The notes below the pieces were generated by a model, which was given only the letters and a program-made list of their open reading frames with translations, was not told the DNA's origin and made no database searches. The position numbers and the translations under genes were made by a program. From assembly GCA_047967505.1 (NCBI GenBank), contig CM106539.1: a stretch of DNA of 64,000 nucleotides; one strand, 5' to 3'. The stretch is from Dipteris shenzhenensis (Eukaryota; Polypodiophyta; Polypodiopsida; Gleicheniales). This document shows, piece after piece, positions 1 to 11,368 of the stretch (positions are counted from its first letter, which is position 1; the number at the start of each line of letters is the position of its first letter).

Positions 1-2974
1 AACTTTCGTCCATTTTCATTGAGAATTTCCATCCATTTGAGATAGATTGCATCCATCATTTTCATTCTTTAAGTCACCTGAAGTTAAGGTTTGTCGCGGC
101 TATAGACAGTCTGCATCATTGCACATGACAAAGCATCAAGAATGGTTTACATAGATGAAACCATTAGAAGGACCAAAGAATGTTCTCTACACTGCAAATA
201 ACACACCAAATCTAGTTCAAGGGAAAGGCATAGTCCCTATGAACAATTTCACTGGTACAAAAGGATTAGTGAAAGATGTACTGTATGTTCCAAAACTCGA
301 CAAGAACCCTTTGTGAGTTGGACAAATGATGGAACACAACTATCGAGTCATCTTCAATCAAGATGACTACACAATCATAGACAAATCTAGAGGATATCAA
401 GAAGTGGGAAAAGTAGTCAAGGAAGGACGCTTGTTTAGATGCTAGCTTCAGTACTAGACTTCCATGCCATGTCAGCTCAATAGTAACTGATGTCACTTTC
501 TCCAATTTGGCACAAGAGATATGGCCATCTTAATTTCAAAAGCTTGATATAGTTAAGAAACCAAAATATGGCACTTGGAATTCCTAAACTACAGTTTCTT
601 GGAAACATTTGCAAAGCATGTTGTTTCAATAAACAAAAGAGAACCAATTTTGGCAAAAGCACCTCTCGAGTAAGAGGTATTCTTGATTTGATACATACAC
701 ATATATGCGGTTATGCACTGACCCGCAACATCAACGGTTCACTGTACTGATTGGCGTTCATCGATGAGACTACAATAGATATTGCTTCGTTTATTTTCTG
801 AAAGAGAAATCTAAAGTCTTTTTCAAATTTCAAGAATTCAAAGCCATAGTAGAGGACCAGATAGGCAGAAAGATCAAATTCATGAGATCAGACAAAGGAG
901 GTAAATACATGTCTTCAACATTCATGAATTTTTGCAGAAGTAATGGCATTCAAACAAAATTCACATGTGCAGATACTCCTTAACAAAATGCAATAGCTAA
1001 AAGGAAGAACGGGATTTTAGTAGAGAGTGCTCAAGCAATGCTCAGTGAGAAGCATCTTCTGATTCAATATTGGGCAAAAGCAATTGCATTAAGTCACATA
1101 AATTAATCATGGTTGGCTACAATGAAGAAAGCAAAGCGGACAAGTATAAGCCCATCAACCAAAAGGTCATAATCTCTAGAGATTTAATCTTTGATGAAGA
1201 ATCGTAATGGAAAACATCAAATGCACAAGAGATGGTCACACCAATTACTCAGTCACCTATAGAGACCGTTAATAAAGAAGAGTAAGAATTATGAGAGAAT
1301 CCACTAGAAGAACAGCAACTCAGACGGTCTTCTAGGGAAAGCCCAGCAAGGTTGACATATGCTCAGAAAGGCAAAGCAATTTTGACTAAAACCACCAATT
1401 ATGCTCTTATGACTACGATCATGGCTACAGAAGAGAGCTAGTGTACTTTGGAGATGTAGTTGTTGATAAGCCAGAATGGTAAACTGCTATGAATGAAGAA
1501 CTTTGTACAAAAATAATACTTGGGATTTATGTGACCTTCCACAAGGAAAGAAGGCCATTTCAAACAAATGGGTTTACAAAGTAAAGTACAATTCAAATGG
1601 AAGCATTGAAAGATACAAAACTAGACTAGTTGCGAAAGGTTTTGCATAGCAATACGGTCAGGATTATGATGAAACTTATGCCCTAGTAGCAAAGATGGAT
1701 TCCATAAGATTTTTGATATCACTAGCGACACTCAGCAGATAGAATGTGTACTAGCTAGATGTCAAAAATGCTTTTCTCAATGGTAACCTAGACAAGGAAG
1801 TCTACATCTAGCAACTAACATGATATATCAAACCAAGAAAAGAATCAAGTTTTCCATCAAAGAAAAGTCTCTATGGCTTAAAGTAAGCATGTAGAAGTTG
1901 TTATAGCAGAATTGACAAGTATATTGCTAATCTAGGATACATGAAGTCCAATGTAGATCATACTCTCTACTACAAAGTTCAAGGGAAAGACATTACTATT
2001 GCACTTTTATATGTAGATAATCTAATGTGACAGGAAGTAATGTGAGCTTCATCTCATCAAGATTAAACAAGACTCATCTGCAAAATTTGACATGAAAGAT
2101 CTTGGACTTATCCACTATTGTCTAGGTGTTGGGTTCTAGAGAGGCTCAAACAGGACCTTCATGAGCCAGCAAAAATGTATGGACAGTCTCCTAGAGACAT
2201 TTCATATGGCAAATTGCAAGATTGTAGCAACTCCCATGGAGTAGAGTTTGAAACTTTCCAAAGATCCAGAAAAGCCTATGGTTAATGACAAGTACTATCA
2301 TAGCTCATTGGATCTCTGATATATCTAACTATCACAAGAGTAGATATTTGTTATGCAGTAAGTTCACTTGCACAGTTTATGGCAAATCTAAAATAGTCTC
2401 ACTAGAATGCAGCCAAGAGAGTCATGAGATACATCAGAGGTACAAGATAGTTTGGAGTTTAATACAGATGAAGTCATCCAAGGTTTCATGGATACTATGA
2501 TAGTAATTATGCAAGAGATCATGAGACTAGGAGATCCACACAATGATATGCATTTTGCCTTGGTTAAGGTGCTATATCATGGTTGCCAAACAAACAGCCA
2601 ACTGTTCCTTTGTCTTCAAATAGAAGCAGAATATAAGGCACTCACAACAGGTGCATGTGAGGCTATATGTCTCACAAGACTATTGTCAGAAACAGATTAC
2701 TTTGATTAGTCAAAGCCAACAACAATATACTATGATAATAAATCGGCTCAAGCACTAGCCAAGAATCCAGTATATCACTCCAAGACAAGCACATTGATGT
2801 CAAAGAGCACTTCATCAAAGAAAGAGCGCTACCTAGTGACATCACATTGCAACATTGTGACAACAAAGAGAATGTTGCAAACATCTTTACCAAACCACTT
2901 GTTAAATAGATTTTTAAGAAACACCGATGAGCTCTTGGCTTAACTAAGAGGAAGGACATTCCCATTAAGGGGTG
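1..2974 (+). pseudogene. Decayed Ty1/copia gag-pol polyprotein, 3' part
   Basis: Remnant of a Ty1/copia polyprotein. Reading on the + strand with frame changes I see, in order: the end of the protease region near 110-150 (HMTKHQEWF), the GAG-pre-integrase motif near 510-545 (LWHKRYGHLNF), an integrase piece near 890-1,020 (RSDKGGKYMSS), RT near 1,555-2,030 (NKWVYKVKYN, RLVAKGFA, LDVKNAFLNGNLDKEVYI, YVDN), and RNase H near 2,660-2,900 (CEAICLTRLL, YYDNKSAQALAKNP). Protease-integrase-RT-RNase H order is diagnostic of Pseudoviridae-type elements. In-frame stops are frequent and often fall where Gln is expected, for example TAG at 1,647 and 1,752 and TAA at 1,884 (family LKQAP motif). The 5' part lies outside the window. 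It cannot encode a working protein. Confidence 0.9.
2967..2974 (+). other. Polypurine tract of the first copia element
   Basis: A purine-rich run (AAGGGGTG) lies just after the RNase H end of the decayed copia polyprotein. It is followed at about 2,973-2,975 by TGATGGAATC, a plausible start of the 3' LTR. A PPT here is expected for plus-strand DNA priming. The exact LTR boundary is uncertain by a couple of bases because no second LTR is in view. Confidence 0.55.
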
Positions 2975-3077
2975 TGATGGAATCTAATGTTCAGTCCTTC
3001 TTCCATTCCCCATAACCATCATCTTGAGGGAAGGCCTACTTGATGATGTTGATCTTGAGGGAAGGTCTTGAGGATTC

Positions 3078-3365
3078 TGTTGGAACACTGAAAAGAAAGA
3101 GTAGAGTGGACACAAACTCAGAATACTTGCTTATAGAATGAAGAAGAAAGAGGTCCTTAAGTAGGCACCTCATACAAGGTCACTGACATCAGTGATGACT
3201 CAAAGCTCCACAATCATCTCCTCAATCTGCTCCTAGATTCACTCAATCATCCTATGTGGCTTTTCCACGACCTAACTATGCTTGTGGGCACCTAACTGTG
3301 CCTCTAGCACTCACACATAGAAACATAAGGTGTGCCTGAGGCATACACCTTGAGATATCCCAACA
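3078..3365 (-). repeat. 3' LTR of the short element
   Basis: 288-bp left copy of the terminal repeat. By eye it differs from the right copy by about four substitutions and one base gap (for example cacgacctaacta versus caccacctaactg). Because the element is on the minus strand, this is the 3' LTR. Confidence 0.9.
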
Positions 3366-3740
3366 AACCCCCCCTCAAGGAAATGCCTCAGGCTATGTCA
3401 TGGATACATCTAGTCTCATAGTTTCTCATGCCATCTCATGGTGGTCAAGGATTAATCTATGGCTAGGTTCTCATGCTAGCAAGGGTTCCCTTGGGTGTAA
3501 GGTAAACAGAAAGGGATACAAACAGACCTTCCAATGGTTATCTCCCCTACATGTACATGCATACAATGTCTGTAGGAGGTACCATGGGACAAAACATACA
3601 CATGGCCTACATCATAAGGTGACCAGAGGTGTTTACAAAACACACAACACACAACAGTTTATTTTCATTCATTTTGGAGGACTATCTAGGCTGAGTACCT
3701 TGACATAAAAAGAGAGATCTGGAGCATACATAGAGATGAG

Positions 3741-4142
3741 TTAAAATGCATAATCTTCATGGGATGCCTCATCTTGTGGAGGCAAAATATCCATGTTAAG
3801 GCAAGGTCTTACCACATGGGCAGTGTCTAGTGCCTTATAAGATGGTACTATGATAGAACAAGTGGATCTGAAAGTCATATCCTTCAAGAGAACAATTATC
3901 TTGTCATCTCCATAGTTGTGTAGAGAAGCATATCTTAGGTATCTGACCTTCATCTTTTTCTTGTACTTGGAGTCAAATAAAAGTGCCATGAGAGGGTAGA
4001 TCTCTATAGTTGCTTCCTTTTTGGCAACCATTGTTTTGGCAATCTTCAACAAGGAAGTCATATTGGCATTTTCATCCTTTGTAGCATAACAAGACATTGC
4101 TTGATGTTTTGGCTTTTCACATATTTGGCATAAGCAAGCCAT
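3741..4142 (-). CDS. Unrecognised ORF with a zinc-knuckle-like start, inside the short element
   Basis: A 133-codon open frame inside the non-autonomous element. Residues 4-15 read CQICEKPKHQAM followed by SCY, which resembles a retroviral CX2CX4HX4C knuckle with odd spacing. The rest is basic, then ends in an acidic tail (DEASHEDYAF). I recognise no family. It could be a gag remnant or a captured host fragment. There is no evidence it is translated beyond the open frame itself. Confidence 0.4.
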   Translation of the reverse strand: MACLCQICEKPKHQAMSCYATKDENANMTSLLKIAKTMVAKKEATIEIYPLMALLFDSKYKKKMKVRYLRYASLHNYGDDKIIVLLKDMTFRSTCSIIVPSYKALDTAHVVRPCLNMDILPPQDEASHEDYAF

Positions 4143-4920
4143 GAGAGGCTCTAACCCAAGTATTGGGTAGTGTCTTCTCTCTTACAAGGCAAAAAGAACT
4201 GAAATACTTCCAAAGTATAGGCACTTGATGTAGCAAATAGTAGTGACTAGTTTTCAAACAATGATGCTACTTTTTGCATGCTTCATAGAAGTGGATGAAA
4301 TAAACACTTTCCAATCACAACCAGGTCTAGCAAGTCAAAACAAAACTGAAGCAACACTTGTAATGAAGTTATTGAAAACTTCAAAAGACCAGAAATGCTA
4401 GAGTAGCATTTTATGTAGCATCATTTTCAAAAGTATGTCAAAACTGTCAAAACTAGAGAGCTGAACTTGGAGGGCTCATATCACACTCTTCAAAGCAAAA
4501 GAAAGGGGGCTTTCTAAGGCAAAAGAAAGCTGGTATACCACAGTAGATCCTCTGGGAAGAAGAGGCGAAAATATGCGTCAGGTCGCCTTCACCTTCTTGA
4601 ACAAAGTCGACTGGTTTTTCTCTGTTTTCTCCTTCAATATGTAGCCATTGCTGCTCAGATTTCAGCACAAGGTAGCTCTAGATATGGAGAAGCTTGCCCT
4701 AGAAGGAATTAGGCAAAGATAGAGCAGGCGCAGAGAACTTGCAGCAGAGAACTTCGACGATTTTCCTGCAATGGCGACGAGTAGACGCAATGATTCGTCG
4801 ATTCCTTGCAGCCAAGAGTGCGCCCCAACTAGGTGGATCTTCAGCTGGAAGGGCATGGGAAATGAGTGAGAATTGGAGGAGAACAAGCTTTACCAAGTTT
4901 TTGGAAGAAGAGGGAGAGAT

Positions 4921-4955
4921 GGTGAAGAAGAAGAAGAAGATGATGATGATGATGT
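4921..4955 (+). repeat. GAA/GAT microsatellite
   Basis: A short run of GAA triplets passing into GAT triplets, in the leader of the short element (close to its primer binding site). It produces acidic or Ser-rich shadow ORFs on both strands that should not be annotated as genes. Confidence 0.85.
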
Positions 4956-4984
4956 GGCAAAAATGGGCTCAAGGGGGATCAAAT

Positions 4985-4997
4985 GGCTCTGATACCA
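4985..4997 (-). other. Primer binding site (initiator Met tRNA)
   Basis: The minus strand reads TGGTATCAGAGCC immediately inside the right LTR. This is the standard complement of the 3' end of plant initiator-Met tRNA and fixes the orientation of the short element. Confidence 0.9.
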
Positions 4998-5286
4998 TGT
5001 TGGAACACTGAAAAGAAAGAGTAGAGTGGACACAAACTCAGAATACTTGCTTATAGAATGAAGAAGAAAGAGGTCCTTAAGTAGGCACCTCATACAAGGT
5101 CACTGACATCACTGATGACCTCAAAGCTCCACAATCATCTCCTCAATATGCTCCTAGATTCACTCAATCATCCTATGTGGCTTTTCCACCACCTAACTGT
5201 GCTTGTGGGCACCTAACTGTGCCTCTAGCACTCACACATAGAAACATAAGGTGTGCCTGAGGCATACACCTTGAGATATCCCAACA
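4998..5286 (-). repeat. 5' LTR of the short element
   Basis: 289-bp right copy of the terminal repeat, directly bordered on its left by the primer binding site. The GATTC target duplication follows at 5,287. Confidence 0.9.
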
Positions 5287-5412
5287 GATTCATCTCGACA
5301 TTAGATTTGATATTGTTCATAGCACGAACCAAAGGAGTGCTGGGGTTTGTATATATTCATTATTTTCAACTAAATTTAGTGTATAGTTAGTCATTTGTAG
5401 TGTGCTCTCTAG

Positions 5413-6465
5413 CTATGCCCTCTCTCCTCATCCCCACTCTTCTCCTCTCATTCTCCATATTTGCTCATCCTTATGGTGTTTCCTTTATTCTTTGGAAAAG
5501 TTTCATGACAAAGCTACAAGCTCTTTCCTTATAAATCGTTACATTTATTGCATTTATGTTGAGGCAAGGATACAATTCTTGCCTCTTCCACTTAAAGATT
5601 TGAGAATCAAGTCTCGTCGCCCACCTTCATGTGATAATGCATCACATGACTGGCTATGCAATTCTAGAGTCTAAGAACGTACTTTTCACATTTATGTGTA
5701 TCGTTCATTCTTCTTGATAGGAACCTTTTGAATAAGAGTTGCATCACTATGAGACAGACAAAGTAGAAAACTACCATGAGGGATCTCATTTCCATGTCCA
5801 TTAAATGTGCATTTGCATGTCATTTTATTAATGCTTGGTTCATGTATGTACATGTTTGTACACATACTATATGTTAAAGCCTTCGCATAAGCATTCAATG
5901 AGTTGAAGGAAGAGGATAGTTGAGTCCTTTGCCACAAATGCAAGTTCGGCCTAGCTAGGCTAAACTCAAATCCTTTCCAAAAATGTCAATCTAAAGTATA
6001 GCTTGATTCACAAACAATAATACCATCTATGAATCTAGTTATCCCATTAAGTTTGTGAATGACCAAGCTATGTATTTCATGAATAAAGCTTTACTTTGTT
6101 TGCAATTTTGCAATCATGCATGAGGCAAACATGACCTACTAGCTAAGGCAATCTAAATCTAGAAATAAGACTTAATGGCATATAATAGATGGTGGACACA
6201 AACAACAATAATTTAAACTATGGTCCTATTAAATAGCCTACAAGGTAACCACCTTGCACATAGTTCCACTTGCCCCACGTATGACAAACTCATTTGATGC
6301 CAATTGACAATTGTATTGCTTATTATGTGTGTGGTCTTGCTCTCTCAAACTCCCATTTGCTCTATTGTGTATTGGTATATTACATCTAATAAATTTATTG
6401 GTTGCAAAGTAGTAGGCTAGTACTATGTTTTAAAAAATTGATGGTCATTTGAACTTTTTGTTAAT
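5413..6465. other. About 1.1 kb without a recognisable gene
   Basis: AT-rich sequence with only short open frames and no family motif that I can identify. Its right end, up to 6,502, is the left half of a small tandem duplication that received the Ty3/gypsy insertion. Confidence 0.5.
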
Positions 6466-6502
6466 GCAGGTTGCGATTGTCATGGCTTCTTCAAGAAGAC
6501 AT
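6466..6502 (+). repeat. Left unit of a tandem duplication at the insertion target
   Basis: The sequence ending TCATGGCTTCTTCAAGAAG + ACAT directly left of the LTR recurs at about 14,888-14,923, with one substitution, to the right of the element. This reads as a tandem pair of about 37 bp that existed before the insertion; the element landed at the end of the first unit and duplicated ACAT. Confidence 0.7.
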
Positions 6503-8372
6503 TGTCACATGAAGTTGGGGATAATAAACTTCATGCACCTCTTCACTTCCTACTACTTTTGAATTGAATGACAAAGATATTTATCATTAAAAAAGGCACA
6601 TTAAAAAGAAGCTTTTATGCCAAGATATCACACCATACTTTCCTCCCTTAGATGAGAACGAAGATGGCAACATCCCAAGTGATGTTGTACTCAAGCATAT
6701 GCAGAAGGAAAGGATCAGCAAAGGCCATAATCTCAGCAAGCCGGTTTGTGCGCCAAAGAGAAGAGTGATACATTATTGAAAGAAGATCTTGTGACTCAAC
6801 ATGACATGAACTGATATATATTGAGGAGTTTGAAGGGGCTGATTGGGTCGGATGGGCAAGTTCTGAGGAAACATTACACCTCCTTCATAGATACCTTTAC
6901 ACTTAGCTCAAAACACTCTCCAAACTGTCATTAGACATAGAGGCCTATAGCTTTCAGTAGAGACATGATACCAAAGATTATAGAGATGCATCTTGAGATG
7001 GTCTTCGCACTGATATACATTTCGTAAAAAACAAAGAAGCGGCCAGAAAGTTATGGGCAGTTTACTAGACGAGGGTAAAAACTCTCATGAAAATGGACTG
7101 TCAAACACAAAGACTCATAACTTTTTGCTTTAGTATTTGATTAAAGGTCTAATAACATAAAAACATGCGCCTTGAAGAGACCTTCACGCTGATATAACTT
7201 TCATCAAAATCATACTAACGAGCGGAAAGTTATGAGCAAAACACTAACACGGGGTCAAACTATCATGAAAACTACCCTTCACCCATGCTAATTTCACTTG
7301 AGCAGGATGCTCCCTCAAGACTCCACCTTCATTAATGATCCACCACTCATAGATTTTGTCCCTTGGTGGGTTAGGAAATGGATGGACCATATGTGTGCAA
7401 TGAGCGGCCGAATAGAAAGAACTTTTAAGGCTTTGAAGGAAAGAAAAGGGAAGAGAGACTCAAGAGAGTGAATACGAAGTGATCTTCATTGTCAATAGAG
7501 TGAGACTCCACTCCAATGCAACTCAAAATCCTACAAACACAAGGGAGAAGAAGAGGTTTCATACCTACAAGAGGGAGTTAAAGCTCCAAGACTACTCATA
7601 GAGAGAGAATGAGCTGGAGAGAGATGACTCAAGAGTCTACATAAGAGAATATCTACAAGAGGGAGAGAAGGCTCATGGAAGAGGCTTGAGGAGACTAGAG
7701 CTACAGCAACATGAGGCCTAATGGTGGAAGAGATATTGAACAAGGGAGAGGAGGGCTCCTTTTATAGAGATTTTGTCACCCTCCTTCGCCCATTTACAAT
7801 TGTTGCCTGTAGATTCTTTTTCCCATCAATCACATAAGCCCGTATGTCACCATCCATGTCCTTTTTGGCTACTCTTGCCATGTGTCCCATCAAAATATGC
7901 TCAAGACTCTTAAAATATTGAAAAAGTCAAGAGTCTCCCCACATGGAGCCCATAGGGACCCTCTCTTTTCCATATGTCCACATCCTCCTTATTCCACATA
8001 GGAATTCTAGAAGGATTTCTCTTGACTCCACACTCCTTCTCATGCCTTCCACACACTTGGCATGTGATTGCTCTTATATTATTGGAACACATGGACATGA
8101 GCCCACCTCTTTATATGACCCACTCTTCCTATTTTCTAAAAACCCCATAATATCCCATACACAAATAACTCTCACCCCATACCAAGGTATTTATAATTCA
8201 TACCTATGGTATTTACAATGATCCATTTCACTCATCCTCTCAATCCCATAAATATCTTGGAAATAGAAATAAATGAGAGCCACTAGGCTATCACTTGATA
8301 CTCAAACTCTTATCAAACATAGAAGAAAACAATACCAATGCTAAATAAAAAATATCAATTTTTGGTGTCACA
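6503..8372 (-). repeat. 3' LTR of the Tat-like element
   Basis: 1,870-bp direct repeat of 13,037-14,879, with many substitutions and small gaps, visibly more diverged than the other LTR pairs in the window. It contains a TATAAAA box on the minus strand at 7,760-7,766. Confidence 0.9.
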
Positions 8373-8399
8373 TCTTTCCCCCCCCAGCAGATCCTCTCT

Positions 8400-8630
8400 A
8401 GTAACAGAGAGGGTCTGTTGGCCCTCAAGGTGGTCAAGAATTTAAGGCGATACTCATTGGTGCATCCGGGTATCACCATGCCATCAACATCCTCAAGCTA
8501 ATAGGTTCCATTGGTGACATTCATATACATCCTTATGGAGGTGTGGCCAAAAGTAACCAATCTTCTCTACTTCAATTGTGGAGTTAACCCTCGAGGAAAC
8601 ATGCCTTCTTTCACATATTGCTGAACATCT
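8400..8630 (-). pseudogene. Integrase remnant with the catalytic core deleted
   Basis: The minus strand near 8,575-8,525 reads EKIGYFWPHLHKDVYECHQ, the end of the HHCC integrase zinc-binding domain. Within a few bases it passes to LEDVDGMVIPGCTNEYRLK, the typical C-terminal tail of Tat-like integrase. The D,D-35-E core that should lie between them (several hundred bases) is missing. This is an internal deletion, so the element cannot integrate by its own enzyme. Confidence 0.7.
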
Positions 8631-9226
8631 TGCAGTTTTCGCCATCCAGTGTCTAATACTAAAGAAACCACCCCCCATTCTTGTACTACAATGGCTTGAG
8701 TAGCTAGCTCATCTGCCCTTTGATTTTCTTTTCTGTTTATATGAACAAACTTGCAAAAATCAAACTGACTACATAGTGCCATAGCCTTTTGATCAAGCTC
8801 CTTCAAATGAGGACTTCTTGTCTTGTAATGCCCTTGCATTTGCTTTATAATAAGCTAAGAATCTCCTCTTACTTCCAATTCTTTAACTTTACTTTGATGA
8901 CAATACTCCAAACCAAGAATCAAAGCATTATACTTAGCTGCATTGTTAGTTGTGATACTTGAAAGTGCTTGTCCTCTCGCCCACACCTCTTGACCTTCAG
9001 AATTCATCAAGACTATCCCCCTGGCTCCTTGTTGGCATGAAGGACTAAAAGCCCCATCAAAGTATAGGACAAAAGCTATTGGTGGTGTCTCCCTTTCATC
9101 ATTAATGTCCTCCTTATATTTCTTTTCTTCTCTTAGATCTTGCCGTCCTTTGAGCAAATCTGCCATAGTGGACTTAGTGGTATTTTTAGTGACAAAAGAG
9201 AAAGAGAAATCTTGAAGCTTTGACAA
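8567..9226 (-). pseudogene. Second (archaeal-type) RNase H of the Tat-like element
   Basis: An extra RNase H domain following the first one. Motifs seen are VLYFDGAFS (first Asp), TTNNAAKYNALILGLEY (family pattern has Glu where Lys stands), ELEVRGDS (third acid) and RKENQRADELATQA (final acid region). A TAG stop at about 8,855 splits it. Dual RNase H is a known trait of Tat-type Ty3/gypsy elements; the loss of the Glu suggests the domain was already inactive or decayed. Confidence 0.8.
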
Positions 9227-9393
9227 TCTCCCCCAAGATTAGGCTTGCAAACTAGATATGCTAATATAGACTGAGAGGTAAGGAAGAAAAATGGCCGAGG
9301 TAATAAATAGGAGCGAAACTTTCTGATTGAAAACACCAAAGAGAGGGCTTACTACTCCATTTCTTCATACCTTGTTTCCACTTCTATAAGCTG

Positions 9394-10416
9394 TCAGTTG
9401 GCATAATAGATGGGTTGCAATCTACCTGCCTCTCCTTTTTGAAGCAATACAGCACCAACTGAATGCAAAGATACACTTGGATTTACATAAAAATCTTGAG
9501 ACCAATCAGGGGGCTTCAATATTGGGCCCTTACTCATGGCCTCCTTAAGTTGATGAGAAAAGACTCTTATTGCTCCACAACCCATTGGAAAGAAACTCCT
9601 TTTCTTGTCAACAAGTTCATGGGATGCACTATCTCTATGAAATCATCACAAAAGCATTGATAATACACTCTTTCCTAGAATTCTGCAAACACCAATGACA
9701 CTCTTAAGACTTGGCAATGCCATGATTGCTTGAACCTTGTCAGGATCCATTTGTAGGGATTCTTCATACACAATATGCCCCAATAAGACTACTTTTGTTT
9801 GAGCCAAATGACACTTGTTAGGATTTAGACACACTTTTGCTTCATCAATCCTAGCTAAGGCCATCTTTAACTTCTCCATGTGATCTATGCACCAAGAATA
9901 AATGCAAAAATCATCCAAAAACACCCTTATGAACTTTCCCAAGTAAGGCTTGAGCACTTGACTCATGGACCTTTGAAATGTAGCTGGTGCATTGGTCAAC
10001 CCAAAAGGCATCACTCTGTAAGCAAAAACTCCCCAAGGTGTGACAAATGATGTTTTCTTTTGATCTTCCTCCCGAATATGAATTTGAAAGTACCCAGAAT
10101 GCCCATCACATACATAATACATCTCATGCCCTGCCACTTGGTCTAGTATTTCATCTTGGAATGGCAAAGGAAAATGATCCCTCTTAGTGCATGCATTCAA
10201 AGGACAAAAATCCACACAAGCCCACCACTTATTTCCTTTCTTTGGTGTGACAACTACAGGAGATATCCATTCTGAATCATCAATAGGAAAGATGAATCTC
10301 ACCTCAAGTAGTTGTGTTACCTCTTTCTTTAGTGCCTCAGCTTGGATCATCCCCAATTTCCTTAAGTGTTGCACAACTGGCTTGCTTTCTGGCTTCAACT
10401 CAATCTTGTGCTCCAC
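9394..10416 (-). pseudogene. Reverse transcriptase and first RNase H of the Tat-like element
   Basis: The Ty3-type RT is read from MEHKIELKPESKPVVQ. It has the palm motifs CVDFCPLNACTKRD, VMPFGLTNAPATFQ and the catalytic FLDD box within VFLDDFCIYS. A frameshift near 9,660-9,690 cuts the thumb. A connection plus RNase H piece follows (FYVNPSVSLHSVGAVLLQ), in which the family's catalytic Asp (xDAS) is replaced by Asn. It would copy element RNA into DNA if intact. Confidence 0.9.
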
Positions 10417-10532
10417 AAAAAAGATTGGTTGAACCTGTGAATAGCTTGTTGCAAAAAGATATGGAAAATCAAGTACTGATACTTCTCACTACTTGATAGA
10501 GAATCACCAAGAAGCTCTTCATTGTATTGGTG

Positions 10533-11329
10533 TCATTTAGTGTGCTCCACATCCTCCACATGAAGTGTCTCTACAGAATCTTCTTGTACCACCACCTTGT
10601 TCCCTCCTGACTCATCCCGATCAGCACCAAGACAAAGACCAAAGGCCACTCCTTCTACCTCACCCTCTGAGGTGGACTCCTCGGAGCTACACCCTGTCTC
10701 TTCTTCTTCATCAATTAAGTAAGAGCTTGAAGTCTCTGATGTTGAAGACTCCTCCTTGACAACTTCCTTTTTGCGGCTTCTGATGTTGTAGTGCACCTTC
10801 TTATCATTTCCTCGTAAAATCACTTCTCCAGTTCCCACTTTTGAACAGCCTTCACCTTACATAGCCAAGGCCTTCCCAAAATCAATGGATTGGAATGTGC
10901 ATCTGGCTTGGTAGGGATCACCTGAAAAGTAGTCAGCATAGAAATTCCACATACATCCACTTCTAGATTCTTCACAACTCCCAAGGTCTTTACCCTAGTA
11001 TTGTCAGCCAATTTGATACGATAAGGAGAGGTAGTACTAGAGTATTTTAAATCCGCATCTATCATGGTCTTCTCACTCATGACATTAATCGATGCACCTC
11101 CATCAATGTAAACATTAGAAATCACTTAACCATCAATGATCACATCAACCATAGGTACATCATCACCAACATCTATATGTACCTTTTTAACAATAGGAAT
11201 GCTCTTCTTTTTCTTCTTTGACACTCTTGTGATTGCTAGCTTTCCCCATTCTTTCCATAGTTTTGGAGACAAAGCAAGTAATTGACCAAAGGTGATATGA
11301 GCTTCCTTTTCTTTAAGGTCGGACAACAA
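10533..11329 (-). pseudogene. Protease region and acidic linker of the Tat-like element
   Basis: Retropepsin-like aspartic protease. The active-site motif is seen as VYIDGGASINVMSE just after a TAA stop at about 11,127; a later LILGRPWL matches the conserved retropepsin C-terminal motif. The aspartate is kept but the usual Ser/Thr is Gly. Downstream is a very acidic stretch (SYLIDEEEETGCSSEEST) linking to RT. Stops at the front and end of this stretch inactivate it. Confidence 0.8.
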
Positions 11330-11368
11330 GTCATAGCTTCCAATGCCTTGTCTTAAGGGAAAGTCTGA

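Larger units (their letters stand above)
3078..5286 (-). mobile_element. Short non-autonomous LTR retrotransposon (TRIM/LARD-like)
   Basis: A 2.2-kb element bounded by direct repeats that begin TGTTGG and end CCAACA, with a 5-bp target duplication GATTC at 3,073-3,077 and 5,287-5,291. On the minus strand a perfect initiator-Met primer site (TGGTATCAGAGCC, 4,985-4,997) abuts the right LTR. A polypurine tract (complement of 3,366-3,378, seven G in a row) abuts the left LTR, so the element reads right to left. The interior is only 1.6 kb, with no RT or integrase, so it must be mobilised in trans. It lies in the LTR of the older copia element. The LTRs differ at about five positions, so the insertion is fairly recent. 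Confidence 0.9.
2975..5412 (+). repeat. Presumed 3' LTR of the first copia element, interrupted
   Basis: Sequence from the PPT to 3,077 and again from 5,292 to roughly 5,400 is read as one LTR split by the short element at 3,078-5,286. The right part contains a U5-like stretch (TTTAGTGTATAGTTAG near 5,380) resembling the LTR end at 15,343-15,413 (TTAGTGTATAGGTAG). The right boundary is not defined; I see no second copy to align. Confidence 0.4.

Noticed and set aside
4739-5011. A + strand 90-codon ORF ending next to the LTR
   Set aside because: It runs through a GAA/GAT microsatellite and the primer binding site of the minus-strand element, so it is a shadow.
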